From the NCBI GenBank assembly GCA_910577735.1, contig CAJTOO010000007.1:62350-126349 (forward strand): 64,000 nucleotides of DNA. Reading direction: 5' to 3'. This DNA comes from an uncultured Lachnospiraceae bacterium. Its GTDB lineage: Bacteria > Bacillota > Clostridia > Lachnospirales > Lachnospiraceae. Both the position numbers and the translations under genes were made by a program. The notes beneath the pieces are model-generated. The model saw only the letters and a program-made list of their open reading frames with translations. It searched no databases and had not been told where the DNA came from. Below, one piece after another: positions 26,880 through 36,408 of this stretch (the first letter of the stretch is position 1; the number at the start of each line of letters is the position of its first letter).

Positions 26880-27659
26880 TTAATGTGCCCTGCCGCGCCA
26901 GAACAAGAAGGGTCTGATCAAATCCTTGCATTTGCGCCACCTGACTTTCCAGGGATTCACAAAATGGGGGTACTGCGCATTTCTGCCTCTCCATTTATGA
27001 AACAAAAAGGGCGCTTCCACATCCATAATCTCCGGAATCATATGCTCATGACCAAAATACTTTGCCACTTCAATGGGGGCAAAGCGCATACCCGCATCCT
27101 CAATCACGTTCTTATATTTACAGCATAAGAAGGTGTCTTCGTTAAAGTTGTCATCTTCCATCTTTTCCCACTTCAGATCTGCCTGTCCCGGAAAATCCAG
27201 CAGTTTCTTGCTGCGGATCGACACGCTGTTGCCCACCCGGCAGATTTCTCCTTTGGAATCCCGGTATGCATAATCATTCTGAGGAAGCGGCCAGGGAGAG
27301 CCAATATAATCATAAGCAAGAAACTCTTCCCGCCAGCTCTCCGGATGCACCACGAAGCCGTCTGCATGGACTAAGAGCACATAGTCCGTGTGGATATGTT
27401 TTCCCAGTTCATACACCATTTTATAGTTAAATTTATCTATATCATTCAGTTTGGATGTGTGGGAATATCGTATACTGCGGGGCAGCGTGAGCGGCTTTCT
27501 GTGCGTAATCAACACCACATCGCCAAAGTCAATCCCCTGCATACTATATTCTATTGCCCGGATTGTTTCATAGATATCCACACTGGACATGGCCGCCAGC
27601 GTCACATTCGGCAGCTTTAGCTTCCCACCTTTTCCATTCTTTATCTTTTCTTTCATCAT
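26880..27659 (-). CDS. DUF5672-family protein, probable glycosyltransferase
   Basis: 259 residues. LPNVTLAAMSSVDIYETIRAI at the start, YVLLVHADGFVVHPESW, YDYIGSPWP and GNSVSIRSKKLL in order are the DUF5672 pattern. The HADG segment occupies the place of a DxD-type motif in a GT-A-like fold. No function is established to my knowledge; a glycosyltransferase role is inferred from fold pattern and neighbours (GT17 downstream, DUF6056 upstream). Two ATGs (27659, 27656) follow AAAGGA. Confidence 0.75.
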   Translation of the reverse strand: MMKEKIKNGKGGKLKLPNVTLAAMSSVDIYETIRAIEYSMQGIDFGDVVLITHRKPLTLPRSIRYSHTSKLNDIDKFNYKMVYELGKHIHTDYVLLVHADGFVVHPESWREEFLAYDYIGSPWPLPQNDYAYRDSKGEICRVGNSVSIRSKKLLDFPGQADLKWEKMEDDNFNEDTFLCCKYKNVIEDAGMRFAPIEVAKYFGHEHMIPEIMDVEAPFLFHKWRGRNAQYPHFVNPWKVRWRKCKDLIRPFLFWRGRAH

Positions 27660-27705
27660 TTCCTTTACACTTATCCTTGTAATCTTAACCTACGGAGAAT
27701 GCACA

Positions 27706-29220
27706 CTAATCACGTAATTCCACATAGGCTTTATGGTAGTACTGCATGACCGCCAGATTCAGCCAGTTACCCCGGTCTGTAGACAGATCGTCAAAGCTAA
27801 ACAGTGCAGGTTTCGCGCTGTATGGGTCAAGTTCCACATCCACAATATCCTCATTCACATATATCTCATGACGCTCCATGGCCTCTTCATAAAAGGTCTG
27901 TGCATCACCGTTTACCAGCGAACGGGCCGCGGAAAAGGAAGTGTACGTATTTTTATCTGCGGTAAACACCCAGACCACCAGCACCAGAAACAGACCCGCA
28001 AGCGTCATTTTGTTTCCGGTACGTTCCAGGAAGCTTCCGAAAGCTTCCGCCGCCGTGCCCTCGCTCTTTCTGTGACTGAAATACCCCAGCCAGTAGGCGG
28101 TACCTGCAAACAGGCCCAGATAATATACCATCTGAATGATATTATCCACTCTGGCAAGTCCCACCATCCCCACCGCATAAAGTGTGGGGGTGAACATAGC
28201 AGATATCACACAATAAATTCCCGCCGTCACCCATATGGGATGGGAAAAGGTCTTTTCGGATGTTTTCATCATGTTCCATAAAACGGGCAGAACCGCCAGC
28301 CAAGTCAGTATGGCAAAAGCAGGTGTCCAGCGGATCATAAATGTCAGTGCATAATAGAAAGACAAAATCACAGACCACACGGCAGAATACCCGGTGGAAG
28401 GATCCAACGTGCTTCTCACCAGATTTCCCGGCGCCATGGTATTGCATAGAAACCCGATGCTGCCTGTAACAAGCGGAAGGCAGACCGCCCAGATTTTGCT
28501 GCGGTTCTTGACCATGGCATACAGCAGAAGGAATACCATTAAAATCTCTGCCTGCAGACCCGTAATCAGGTTGCCGCCGCCTACCACAACTGCAAGAGCT
28601 GCCGCCACAACACTGTAAAGTACGGCAAGCTTCCTGCTCTTTGTCCACAATGCCCCCGACACTGCCGCCAGTGTAAAGAACCAGACAGACTGCATCAGGA
28701 TATAGTGGGTAGAACCGTTATACCAGTAAATTCCCTCAAAAGGCGCCTCCAGTATCTGATAAAACATAAACAGCAGAAGCAGCATGATAAAGGAGGACGC
28801 TTTCCTGTCCGCTCCCAGCCACTTCGTAAGGATATGCCTGCCCAGCACAAAGGTCGATGCGGCAAACATGCCAATCATGATAACCGGCACGATCCAGGCA
28901 ATTTCATAGTGGAAATTCATGGGACACAGCGCCATCAGAAAGCAGGATACATAGGTTCCCTGCCAGTTCTGATAAAACTCCATATTCTGCCGCCAGGCCG
29001 TCTGCACGGATTCCAGATATGACCCCGTGGCCAGCCATGTATCATGTACCTGCCTGCCATAATCATAGTCATCAATGCACATCACATTATATCTTCCAAG
29101 CCACAGCAGGGGAATCAGGGATACGATGAGCAAGGCCGCCGCACAGACAGTCATTTGCCCAGGTGTTATTCCTTCCAGAAACTTATTTATTTGTTTGCTT
29201 ATGCTTTTATCTCTTCTCAT
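27706..29220 (-). CDS. Polytopic membrane protein, DUF6056-like (possible GT-C enzyme)
   Basis: 504 residues with about 11-12 membrane helices. The first outside loop holds an acidic CIDDYDYGRQ motif near residue 50, the place where GT-C transferases keep their catalytic Asp. An APGNLVR motif lies mid-protein and a soluble tail of about 75 residues (after ADKNTYTSF) ends the chain. The layout fits a lipid-phosphosugar-dependent transferase acting outside the membrane, but no activity is known. The ribosome site is weak. Confidence 0.7.
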   Translation of the reverse strand: MRRDKSISKQINKFLEGITPGQMTVCAAALLIVSLIPLLWLGRYNVMCIDDYDYGRQVHDTWLATGSYLESVQTAWRQNMEFYQNWQGTYVSCFLMALCPMNFHYEIAWIVPVIMIGMFAASTFVLGRHILTKWLGADRKASSFIMLLLLFMFYQILEAPFEGIYWYNGSTHYILMQSVWFFTLAAVSGALWTKSRKLAVLYSVVAAALAVVVGGGNLITGLQAEILMVFLLLYAMVKNRSKIWAVCLPLVTGSIGFLCNTMAPGNLVRSTLDPSTGYSAVWSVILSFYYALTFMIRWTPAFAILTWLAVLPVLWNMMKTSEKTFSHPIWVTAGIYCVISAMFTPTLYAVGMVGLARVDNIIQMVYYLGLFAGTAYWLGYFSHRKSEGTAAEAFGSFLERTGNKMTLAGLFLVLVVWVFTADKNTYTSFSAARSLVNGDAQTFYEEAMERHEIYVNEDIVDVELDPYSAKPALFSFDDLSTDRGNWLNLAVMQYYHKAYVELRD

Positions 29221-29247
29221 ATCTCACTGCCCAAACTGCATTTTCCC

Positions 29248-30291
29248 TTATGATCTTCCATGCACAAGTCTCTTAAGTCTTCTCTCCACACCCCGTGCAA
29301 TCTTACATACATACGCTTTCTGATAGACATACCATGCATGAGCCTGCAGCATCTTAAGCCCCATGCCCTGCGGCCGCACATTCAGCTTTCTGTATTTCGC
29401 TGAAGTCTGCTTATAACGCTGTAACTGCGCCCGGCACTCATCTGCCGTAAACATCCTGCCCTTCCTGTCCATATAATGGAACAGGCTGTAAATATTCTGC
29501 TCCGAAGCCCAGTAACCATCGGACACATTATGCCTTGCCCAGTATTTAGGTGCAATGGCAAACTGTAATGTCTCACTGGTATGCGCCGGCAGACAGGCAA
29601 AGGAAGAATTAGAGAGCAATAAATAATAGGCGTTCTTTAATGTCACATAATCTTTACCGATATCAAAGTGATGGGCCTCAATGCCCGGAAGAATCTTCTG
29701 TGCTGTCTCCACATCATCTGTGATAATCACAAACTCCATGTCCGGACGAATCTTCTTCATCTCCTCCATCCCATGAAGCCAGTACCTGCGGCCAATTAAA
29801 AGTTCCGGGCTTCCCGTATATTCCCCGCCCCGCATATTGATAATACAGAGGTTCTCCCTGCTGTATTCATAAGAGTCATACTCCGGCTTCACCTTAAGCC
29901 ACTGCCTGATCTGCGGAAGATAGTTGATGAAATAGGACTCATCCTGCATATTTCCGTAAAGCAGGGTATTATCTTCCACCTGGTGGATCTGCAGATCCGC
30001 CCCCGCCACATAACAGCCATGGGTCAGATCATGTCTGGAATTCCCGATAAAGAGCCTGTCCTCCACATCATGATAGACCTGGAAATCCTTCTTCTGTTCC
30101 TCTGTGATCACATGCCCCAGATCCACATCCATAAAGTACATGCCCCGGTCACTGTGTATATTGACTGCAAACCGCTCCTGGCCCGCCGTGCCGAACTCAT
30201 AGCCGTTTTCCAGCGCCACCGCTCTCGCCGTAACATAGCAAAACAACTGATTCCCCAGGCCTTGGCCGTTGATAAACTCTGTTCCTATCAT
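29248..30291 (-). CDS. GT11-like glycosyltransferase, divergent
   Basis: 347 residues. N-terminal GQGLGNQLFCYVTARAVALE matches the GT11 entry motif. The usual HxRRGDY is replaced by INMRGGEYTGSPELL, keeping the Arg-Gly core. LSNSSFACLPAHTSE takes the place of the NSSFSWW block. It is longer than the two standard GT11 genes in the window (20456, 32206), with a basic C-terminal tail. The donor sugar may therefore differ from GDP-fucose. Confidence 0.75.
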   Translation of the reverse strand: MIGTEFINGQGLGNQLFCYVTARAVALENGYEFGTAGQERFAVNIHSDRGMYFMDVDLGHVITEEQKKDFQVYHDVEDRLFIGNSRHDLTHGCYVAGADLQIHQVEDNTLLYGNMQDESYFINYLPQIRQWLKVKPEYDSYEYSRENLCIINMRGGEYTGSPELLIGRRYWLHGMEEMKKIRPDMEFVIITDDVETAQKILPGIEAHHFDIGKDYVTLKNAYYLLLSNSSFACLPAHTSETLQFAIAPKYWARHNVSDGYWASEQNIYSLFHYMDRKGRMFTADECRAQLQRYKQTSAKYRKLNVRPQGMGLKMLQAHAWYVYQKAYVCKIARGVERRLKRLVHGRS

Positions 30292-30340
30292 CTGCTATAG
30301 ATATCCTTTCCCTGCGCATATACAACTCTGCTGTCTGTCA

Positions 30341-32137
30341 TCATAGCGCTGTTTCTGTAATCTTTCCGTTTTCTACTTTATAAATGACATCACATTTGGC
30401 TATGGTATTCAGCCTGTGGGCAATAATGACCATGGTCTTCTTACCATGGAAGCTGTTAACTGCCTCCATCACCGCCTGCTCCGTATCGCCATCCAGGGCC
30501 GAAGTCGCCTCGTCAAACACCAGAATCTCCGGATTATGGTAGAGCGCCCTGGCGATTCCAAGCCTCTGCCTTTGGCCGCCGGAAATTCTGACACCTCTGT
30601 CACCTATGGTAGTCTCAAGCCCCTCCGGCAATTCTTCCACAAAGCTCTTAAGCTGTGCTTCCTCCAGCACTTCCCAGATCCGCTTATCATCAATCTTATC
30701 CGCATCTATACCAAAGGCAATATTATCTCTGATGGACTCGTCAATCAGATAAATGGACTGAGGAATGTAACCAATCCGGCCAAGCCAGGAAGCATAATTT
30801 TCAAAAATATCCCGCCCGTCGCAGGTAATACTGCCCTTCTGCACATGTAAGAGCCCCAGCAAAATATCCACAATCGTAGACTTTCCCGCACCGGAAGGCC
30901 CCATGATTCCTACTGACTGGCCCTTTCTCACTTCCATATGGGCATCTGTGAAAATCGGTTTGTCTGTGTTCGGATAGGTAAAGCTGATATGATCCAGCAC
31001 GATCCTGTCTGTCAGCTCCAGCGGCTGTCTGGCCTCCTCTTCCCCGCCGACTAACCCTGTCACACTGCCGTTTACGTCAAGCTTCATGCTCTCCGTCAGA
31101 TTTTCATACAGATAATCCAGACAGGGCTGGGAATAAGCAATCTCGGAAAGATAGGTGTTGATACGGTTGGTAGCCGGCATCACGCGCACCGCCGCCACTG
31201 CAAAGGCCATCAGCTGCTGGAACAGTGCAGATATATCACCGCCTCTAGTCATATAAATCATGATAAAAGATAACACCGCCACAATAAAGACTGTCTCAAT
31301 CAGAAGTCTTGGCGAGTTGTTCATGACTGCATAGTTTCTCGCCACATTGGCGCCGATGGCGCCGCTCTCATAATAATTGCGCACAAAAAATTCTTCCCGG
31401 TGCAGTACTTTCACATCCTTTAAACCATAAATGGACTGAATCCGCCACTTGGCAATCCTGGACTGAATGGCCTGATTCTTGCGTCCAATGGCATTCAGGC
31501 GGGGCTTTAACACTCTGGTGATCATCAACGTCATCCCCAGGAATACTGCACCGCAGAATATCGTCATGGCCGGACTGGCCACCAACAGGACAGTACAGAT
31601 GGACACAGCCACCACAGTCTCTGTGATCATCTGAATCATCACCAGTATCAGCTGGAATGCATTGGGAATATCGCTGTCCGTCAGCCGAAACACTGTAGGA
31701 ATGTCAGCCCCCAGATATTCCTCATAAGGTCTGTTTAGAAATTCCCGCATCACGCGGCTGATCATCCGGTTTCGATTCTTGGTCACGAAAGTATTCTGCA
31801 CATAAGTCTGTAACAGAAGATAAAGATTCTTCACAATGAACAGCACAATCATGGTTCCCAGCATCAACATGATGAGTTCCCTGCCGGACTCTATTTTAAT
31901 AGGAAGAAACTCCATGATACGCGACACATAATGATTCTGCAGAAACTTGTCCGGCTCCATAATGGCCTGCACCACCGGCACCATAATGGATACACTCAGT
32001 GTCTCCAAAACGCCGCCGATTAAAATCATGACCGCCAGTCCCACAAGCTGTATGCGCTGTTTGTGATCGAAAAGATATGCTACTTTTTTTAATAATGTGA
32101 CCTGCTCTTGCTTTTCCTCTTTGATGGTATCACTCAT
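30341..32137 (-). CDS. PglK-like ABC transporter (lipid-linked oligosaccharide flippase)
   Basis: 598 residues, membrane domain fused to ATPase. Six helices span residues about 30-325, including RVMPATNRINTYLSE, the motif shared with PglK and with the gene at the left edge. The ATPase has Walker A GPSGAGKST, signature ISGGQRQRLGIARAL and Walker B ILVFDEATSALD, then the switch histidine in IIAHRLNT. Half-transporters of this type work as homodimers. It is probably a flippase for an undecaprenyl-linked glycan. Together with Wzx (12990) and the edge gene, the block carries three flippase candidates. Confidence 0.9.
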   Translation of the reverse strand: MSDTIKEEKQEQVTLLKKVAYLFDHKQRIQLVGLAVMILIGGVLETLSVSIMVPVVQAIMEPDKFLQNHYVSRIMEFLPIKIESGRELIMLMLGTMIVLFIVKNLYLLLQTYVQNTFVTKNRNRMISRVMREFLNRPYEEYLGADIPTVFRLTDSDIPNAFQLILVMIQMITETVVAVSICTVLLVASPAMTIFCGAVFLGMTLMITRVLKPRLNAIGRKNQAIQSRIAKWRIQSIYGLKDVKVLHREEFFVRNYYESGAIGANVARNYAVMNNSPRLLIETVFIVAVLSFIMIYMTRGGDISALFQQLMAFAVAAVRVMPATNRINTYLSEIAYSQPCLDYLYENLTESMKLDVNGSVTGLVGGEEEARQPLELTDRIVLDHISFTYPNTDKPIFTDAHMEVRKGQSVGIMGPSGAGKSTIVDILLGLLHVQKGSITCDGRDIFENYASWLGRIGYIPQSIYLIDESIRDNIAFGIDADKIDDKRIWEVLEEAQLKSFVEELPEGLETTIGDRGVRISGGQRQRLGIARALYHNPEILVFDEATSALDGDTEQAVMEAVNSFHGKKTMVIIAHRLNTIAKCDVIYKVENGKITETAL

Positions 32138-32205
32138 ATTGTATAAATCCCTTCCCTATCTTCCCGTCTGAGGTCTTTCTGTCTGCCGGGAATCCCATAT
32201 TTATC

Positions 32206-33162
32206 TCATGGTGTCACAGACACCTTCCGCATATCTTCCCTGTAAAAATCCTGACAATCCCAGCCATTCAGCCACTTAGGCGGCGCAAGGACAGTTTTTC
32301 CGGGATTCTGATTCAAATAGGAGGCCCACCAGCTGAAACTGCTGTTAGCCAGAATATGATGCTTACATTTACTCATCAGGGCAAACTCTTCATGATCGCT
32401 GCCCTCCGGCAAATCCACCACGATCACGTCTGCCGGCTCCCCGTCTGCCAGCGCTGTCTCTGTCGTCCTGCCGCCCTTGTCGTCCGCAAACCTTTCCTTC
32501 GCCCATTCTTTATCATTGGTAAAAAGAAAGAACCGGCATCCCGGATACTGCTCCCGCATCAGCCTCACCGCTTCCTTATAATATGCTTCTGTACAGATGC
32601 CGCCAAAGAGCGCCTGGTTTTCCGGCGTCAGATAATCTCCCCTGCGGATGTGCAGACTGACGGACTGGGTCTGTGTGATCTGCCGCAGATATGTCTGCAC
32701 CTTGGTCTGCAGTTTAGTCCTGCCTGCCTTCGCCATATCCTCTGCCTGCTGCACCATAAGCAGTCTGTCCACATCAAAAGCCGCCCTAACCTGATCCGCC
32801 ACTGCCTCGAAATACTTCTCTGTCTGCCAATAGCCTTCCAGATAAATATCGTCCCAGGTAAATATCTCCGGTTTAAACCGCTTGTCCGCTTCGAAATAGG
32901 ACTTCCGCTTCCTGCCAAACAGTTTTCTCCTGACTCTGTGCCAGAAAAGAAGGGACGCGTCCAGCATCTCTTCTATGTCCTTGGGGTCAGCCTTTTGATA
33001 GGTGATTCCAAAAGCGGAAAGCGAAGGATCCCTTTTCTCATCTTCCACAAATCCCGCCACATCGTCAATCTTTACCTCTTTATGCAAATTTTGAAATTGC
33101 AGGTACAAAGCGTATTGGAACATCTGATTCCCCAGCCCGCCTGCAAGCTGTATGATAACCAT
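32206..33162 (-). CDS. GT11 glycosyltransferase (alpha-1,2-fucosyltransferase family)
   Basis: 318 residues. AGGLGNQMFQYALYLQF, SLHIRRGDYLTPENQ and SKCKHHILANSSFSWWASYL are the standard GT11 blocks. Compared with the copy at 20456 it carries an extra stretch of about 15 residues between the FTNDKEW segment and the VVDLPEGSD segment. It uses a GCGG-independent GTCGGAGAAG ribosome site. The donor is presumably GDP-linked; no donor-synthesis genes are in the window. Confidence 0.92.
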   Translation of the reverse strand: MVIIQLAGGLGNQMFQYALYLQFQNLHKEVKIDDVAGFVEDEKRDPSLSAFGITYQKADPKDIEEMLDASLLFWHRVRRKLFGRKRKSYFEADKRFKPEIFTWDDIYLEGYWQTEKYFEAVADQVRAAFDVDRLLMVQQAEDMAKAGRTKLQTKVQTYLRQITQTQSVSLHIRRGDYLTPENQALFGGICTEAYYKEAVRLMREQYPGCRFFLFTNDKEWAKERFADDKGGRTTETALADGEPADVIVVDLPEGSDHEEFALMSKCKHHILANSSFSWWASYLNQNPGKTVLAPPKWLNGWDCQDFYREDMRKVSVTP

Positions 33163-33221
33163 ATCTTCTCCGACTGTCAGACCCGACTGCCTTTATGCCG
33201 CAGTCCAGATCATCTTCTATA

Positions 33222-33241
33222 TTTATGACATATTCGTCATA
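33222..33241. repeat. Palindrome, near copy of the one at 3834
   Basis: TTTATGACATATT followed by CGTCATA. It differs from the 3834-3855 copy by one base in the centre and by its end; the pairing arms are TATGAC and GTCATA. It lies 4 nt behind the stop codon of the GT2 gene at 33246, the same kind of position as the other copy. Confidence 0.6.
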
Positions 33242-33245
33242 TTTC

Positions 33246-34388
33246 CTATGCCTGAAACCGCCTAAGTATCGACTTCGCCTTCACTTTAAGGGGAATCACA
33301 ACTCGTTCCTCCCACTGTACCCTGCGGCAGTAGCGTTCCGGTGACTTCAGGAAAAGTTCTGCTTTCTTCCGGTCCCGCGAATCCGCAATCGGATCTTCAA
33401 ACGCTGTTCTCACCCTGGTCTCATCCCTGCGCAGGATATTTTCTATCTCTGCCAGATACGCTTCCTGATGATTCCTCTCACCAGACTGTGCCTTACGCTC
33501 CATGGATGCCGGACTTCCTGCCTGCCCCACAATCTGGCCATATAGCTGTCCATAAAAGAGTAACAATCTCTTATAAAAAAAATAATCATGAATCCGTGCC
33601 AGATCCTGTCTTCCCAAATCCTGCAAGAACCTGGTCTTCTCATAATAGGCAGGCACCTGATCCGTAAAAGTACGCGGATTAATCTGCGTATTCATGATAC
33701 TTCCCTCTCTGTCTATTATATAGTTATAATGGGCAGTGTCAAGGTAAATACAGCGTTTCGCCCGGGCAAGCGCAGTGGTTGCGAACATGATATCCTCATA
33801 CCATTTCCCTACGGGAAAAGAGGCTCCTTCTAAAATTTCTCTTCTATATAATTTATTCCAGGCCGCATTTTGAATCGCATACTCCTCCCGCTCCTCCACA
33901 TAATACTGCAGGGCTTCCTGTCCCTCAAATACCGCCGCCCTGTCTATCGACCCGTCCTCCGTGTGATCCTTATACACCTGACGGTAACGACAGACTGCAA
34001 TATCCGCCTGCTGTTCTAAGAGGGCGCCAAGCATCACCTCATACATATCCGGGTCAATCCAGTCATCGCCATCCACATAGCCAATATAACGGCCCCTAGA
34101 CTGCGCGGTCCCCACATTCCTGGCATCTGCCGGCCCGCCGTTTGCTTTATGGATGATCCGCACCCGGTCATCTTCTGCCGCCAGCTCATCACAGACCTTC
34201 CCCGTGGTATCTGTAGAGCCATCATCCACCACGATAATTTCCAGGTTACCATAGGTCTGTGCACAGATGGACCTGACACCTCTGGCAATATATTCTTCTA
34301 TATTATAGGCAGTCACAATAATGGAAATCAGATCCTGCTGCTTTTCTGTATACGATTTAGCCGGTTGATATTGCTCTATGATTCTCAC
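33246..34388 (-). CDS. GT2 glycosyltransferase
   Basis: 380 residues. GT-A blocks ISIIVTAYNIEEYIARG, DDGSTDTTG and VDGDDWIDPDMYEVM. The start codon is GTG at 34388, seven bases or fewer behind GGGAGGTTAAA; no better ATG exists before the first conserved strand. The C-terminal region carries a conserved-looking tail rich in basic residues. It is separated from AsnB upstream by 76 bp. Confidence 0.92.
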   Translation of the reverse strand: MRIIEQYQPAKSYTEKQQDLISIIVTAYNIEEYIARGVRSICAQTYGNLEIIVVDDGSTDTTGKVCDELAAEDDRVRIIHKANGGPADARNVGTAQSRGRYIGYVDGDDWIDPDMYEVMLGALLEQQADIAVCRYRQVYKDHTEDGSIDRAAVFEGQEALQYYVEEREEYAIQNAAWNKLYRREILEGASFPVGKWYEDIMFATTALARAKRCIYLDTAHYNYIIDREGSIMNTQINPRTFTDQVPAYYEKTRFLQDLGRQDLARIHDYFFYKRLLLFYGQLYGQIVGQAGSPASMERKAQSGERNHQEAYLAEIENILRRDETRVRTAFEDPIADSRDRKKAELFLKSPERYCRRVQWEERVVIPLKVKAKSILRRFQA

Positions 34389-34464
34389 TTTAACCTCCCT
34401 GCTATTCTAAGACATCCCGGTTTCATCCAGCCCCATGATGGGGCCATGTGAAGTTCCAAAACAT

Positions 34465-36405
34465 CTACACCTCATGATGTCTCATCCAATCCTGAAACAT
34501 CAATACATACCATATCTGTACCCGCCAGATATCACGCTGTATATAATCATCCCAGAGTTTTCTGACTGCCGGCGCATTCAATAACGATTGTTTCTCTATT
34601 AGGTCTGCATCCAGCAGACTCTCTGCCCACTCCCGTAACCCGGGCTCTTTCAACCATTTATGAAGGGGAATGCTGAAGCCTTTCTTCGGACGCTCCATCA
34701 ATTCCTTCGGTACATAGCGGTAGAGAATATCCCGCAGCACCTTCTTACTGACGCCATCCTTACTTCTAAAAGAAAGAGGCAGCGTCCACGCAAACTCCAC
34801 CACGTCCTTATCCAGCATAGGCACTCTGGTTTCCAGAGACACCGCCATTGCTGTTCGATCCACCTTATTTAAAATATCATCCGGATGATACATTAACAGA
34901 TCCATCAACATTAAATTATGCTGAGGCTCCGCCAAAAGTCCGCCCGGATATTCATCCATGAGAGTGTGTCCGGCTTCCCAGGGAAGAATCTCCTCCCACT
35001 CCCCGGGTATCCACCCGCTGTCCGACTTTGGATGTCTCCTGACAAGCGCAAGCCCTTCTCCTATCTCTGAACGAAGATACATGTCTTCCATACTCCTGGC
35101 ACCCAGCAGTCTGGCTCTTGTGGCCAAACCACCGTGGCGGATCTCTCCCGCCGCGCCAAGCATAACACTTGCCATCTTTCTGATGGGGTAGGGAATCTTC
35201 TTCGTCTTATTCCAAATCCGGTCAATAGAATAATATGTGTTATATCCACAGAACAATTCATCGCCGCCATCACCGCTCAGGGATACCGTCACATGCTCTC
35301 TGGTAATCTTACTAACCAGATAGGTAGGAATCTGAGACGAGTCTGCAAAAGGTTCCCCAAACATATCCGAGAGATTAGGTAACACCCGTCTGGCATTCTC
35401 CTCCGTAATGTAGACTTCCGTGTGCTCCGTTCCCAAATGGGAGGCAATCTCTTTCGCCACCGGCGCCTCATTGAATTTCTCGTCCCACATGCCAATTGTA
35501 AAAGTTCTTACCTTACGCTGACTCATGGACTGCATCAGCGACACTACCGTGCTGCTGTCAATCCCTGCCGACAGAAAAGCTCCCACCGGTACGTCTGCTG
35601 CCATCTGTCCGGCAATGGAATCCCGCAAATATCTTTCCAGTTCCTCTGCTGCTTCCGTCTCCGTTCCGGTAAACAGATTTCGCTGTCCCAAAACCGCCGC
35701 ATCCTGCATGGACCAATATGTTTTTATGGAAGGTTTGTTAAATGGTACTTTAATACTTAATATTTTTCCTGGTTGAAGCTTCCATATGCCTTCATAGACA
35801 GAATAGGGTGCCGCTATATATCCATAACGCATGTAATCGCCCAGTATATGCGGATTAATGGGATTGGAAAATCCATCCAGGGAAGAAATGGAATTGAGGT
35901 CGGAAGCAAAGACAAATCTATCGTTATTTATATTATCTTTTAACAATCCATAAAATAACGGTTTCTCTCCTACCCGATCCCTGGCAAGAAATAACGTTTG
36001 TTCTTGTTGGTCATATAACGCAATCGCAAACATACCCTTTATCATTTTCAGTGCCTCTTCGAAGCCGTATGCAGAAACTGCTTCCAGAAGAACTTCCGTA
36101 TCGGAACTCCCCCTGAAAGCAGTTACCCTTCCTTCATCCAGTAACATTTGTTTAATCTTGATATAATTATACACCTCTCCATTGTAAGCAATTACATATC
36201 GTCCGTTATGAGATACCATGGGCTGTGCCCCAGAAGGAGACAGGTCGATGATGGATAACCTCCTATGTCCCAGCACGACCCTGTGGTCATCAGAGGACCA
36301 TATGCCAGACGCATCCGGCCCTCTGTGATACATCTTCTCATTCATACGTTCTATATTCTTCTGCCAATCCTTTTTCCAGTTACAAAAACCGGCAATTCCA
36401 CACAT
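34465..36405 (-). CDS. asnB: Glutamine-hydrolysing asparagine synthetase-like amidotransferase
   Basis: 646 residues, normal AsnB length. MCGIAGF gives the N-terminal Cys2 nucleophile after Met removal; YNGEVYNY, SSDTEVLLEA and RDRVGEKPLFYG complete the glutaminase domain. The synthetase domain has AFLSAGIDSS (ATP loop) and SGDGGDELFCGY. In O-antigen loci, relatives such as WbpS amidate uronic acids; with a UDP-GalNAcA pathway in this block the same use is likely. The ribosome site GAGGAGGAA lies inside the end of the upstream SGNH gene (3-bp gap). A second AsnB is at 38884. Confidence 0.92.
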   Translation of the reverse strand: MCGIAGFCNWKKDWQKNIERMNEKMYHRGPDASGIWSSDDHRVVLGHRRLSIIDLSPSGAQPMVSHNGRYVIAYNGEVYNYIKIKQMLLDEGRVTAFRGSSDTEVLLEAVSAYGFEEALKMIKGMFAIALYDQQEQTLFLARDRVGEKPLFYGLLKDNINNDRFVFASDLNSISSLDGFSNPINPHILGDYMRYGYIAAPYSVYEGIWKLQPGKILSIKVPFNKPSIKTYWSMQDAAVLGQRNLFTGTETEAAEELERYLRDSIAGQMAADVPVGAFLSAGIDSSTVVSLMQSMSQRKVRTFTIGMWDEKFNEAPVAKEIASHLGTEHTEVYITEENARRVLPNLSDMFGEPFADSSQIPTYLVSKITREHVTVSLSGDGGDELFCGYNTYYSIDRIWNKTKKIPYPIRKMASVMLGAAGEIRHGGLATRARLLGARSMEDMYLRSEIGEGLALVRRHPKSDSGWIPGEWEEILPWEAGHTLMDEYPGGLLAEPQHNLMLMDLLMYHPDDILNKVDRTAMAVSLETRVPMLDKDVVEFAWTLPLSFRSKDGVSKKVLRDILYRYVPKELMERPKKGFSIPLHKWLKEPGLREWAESLLDADLIEKQSLLNAPAVRKLWDDYIQRDIWRVQIWYVLMFQDWMRHHEV

Positions 36406-36408
36406 GTG

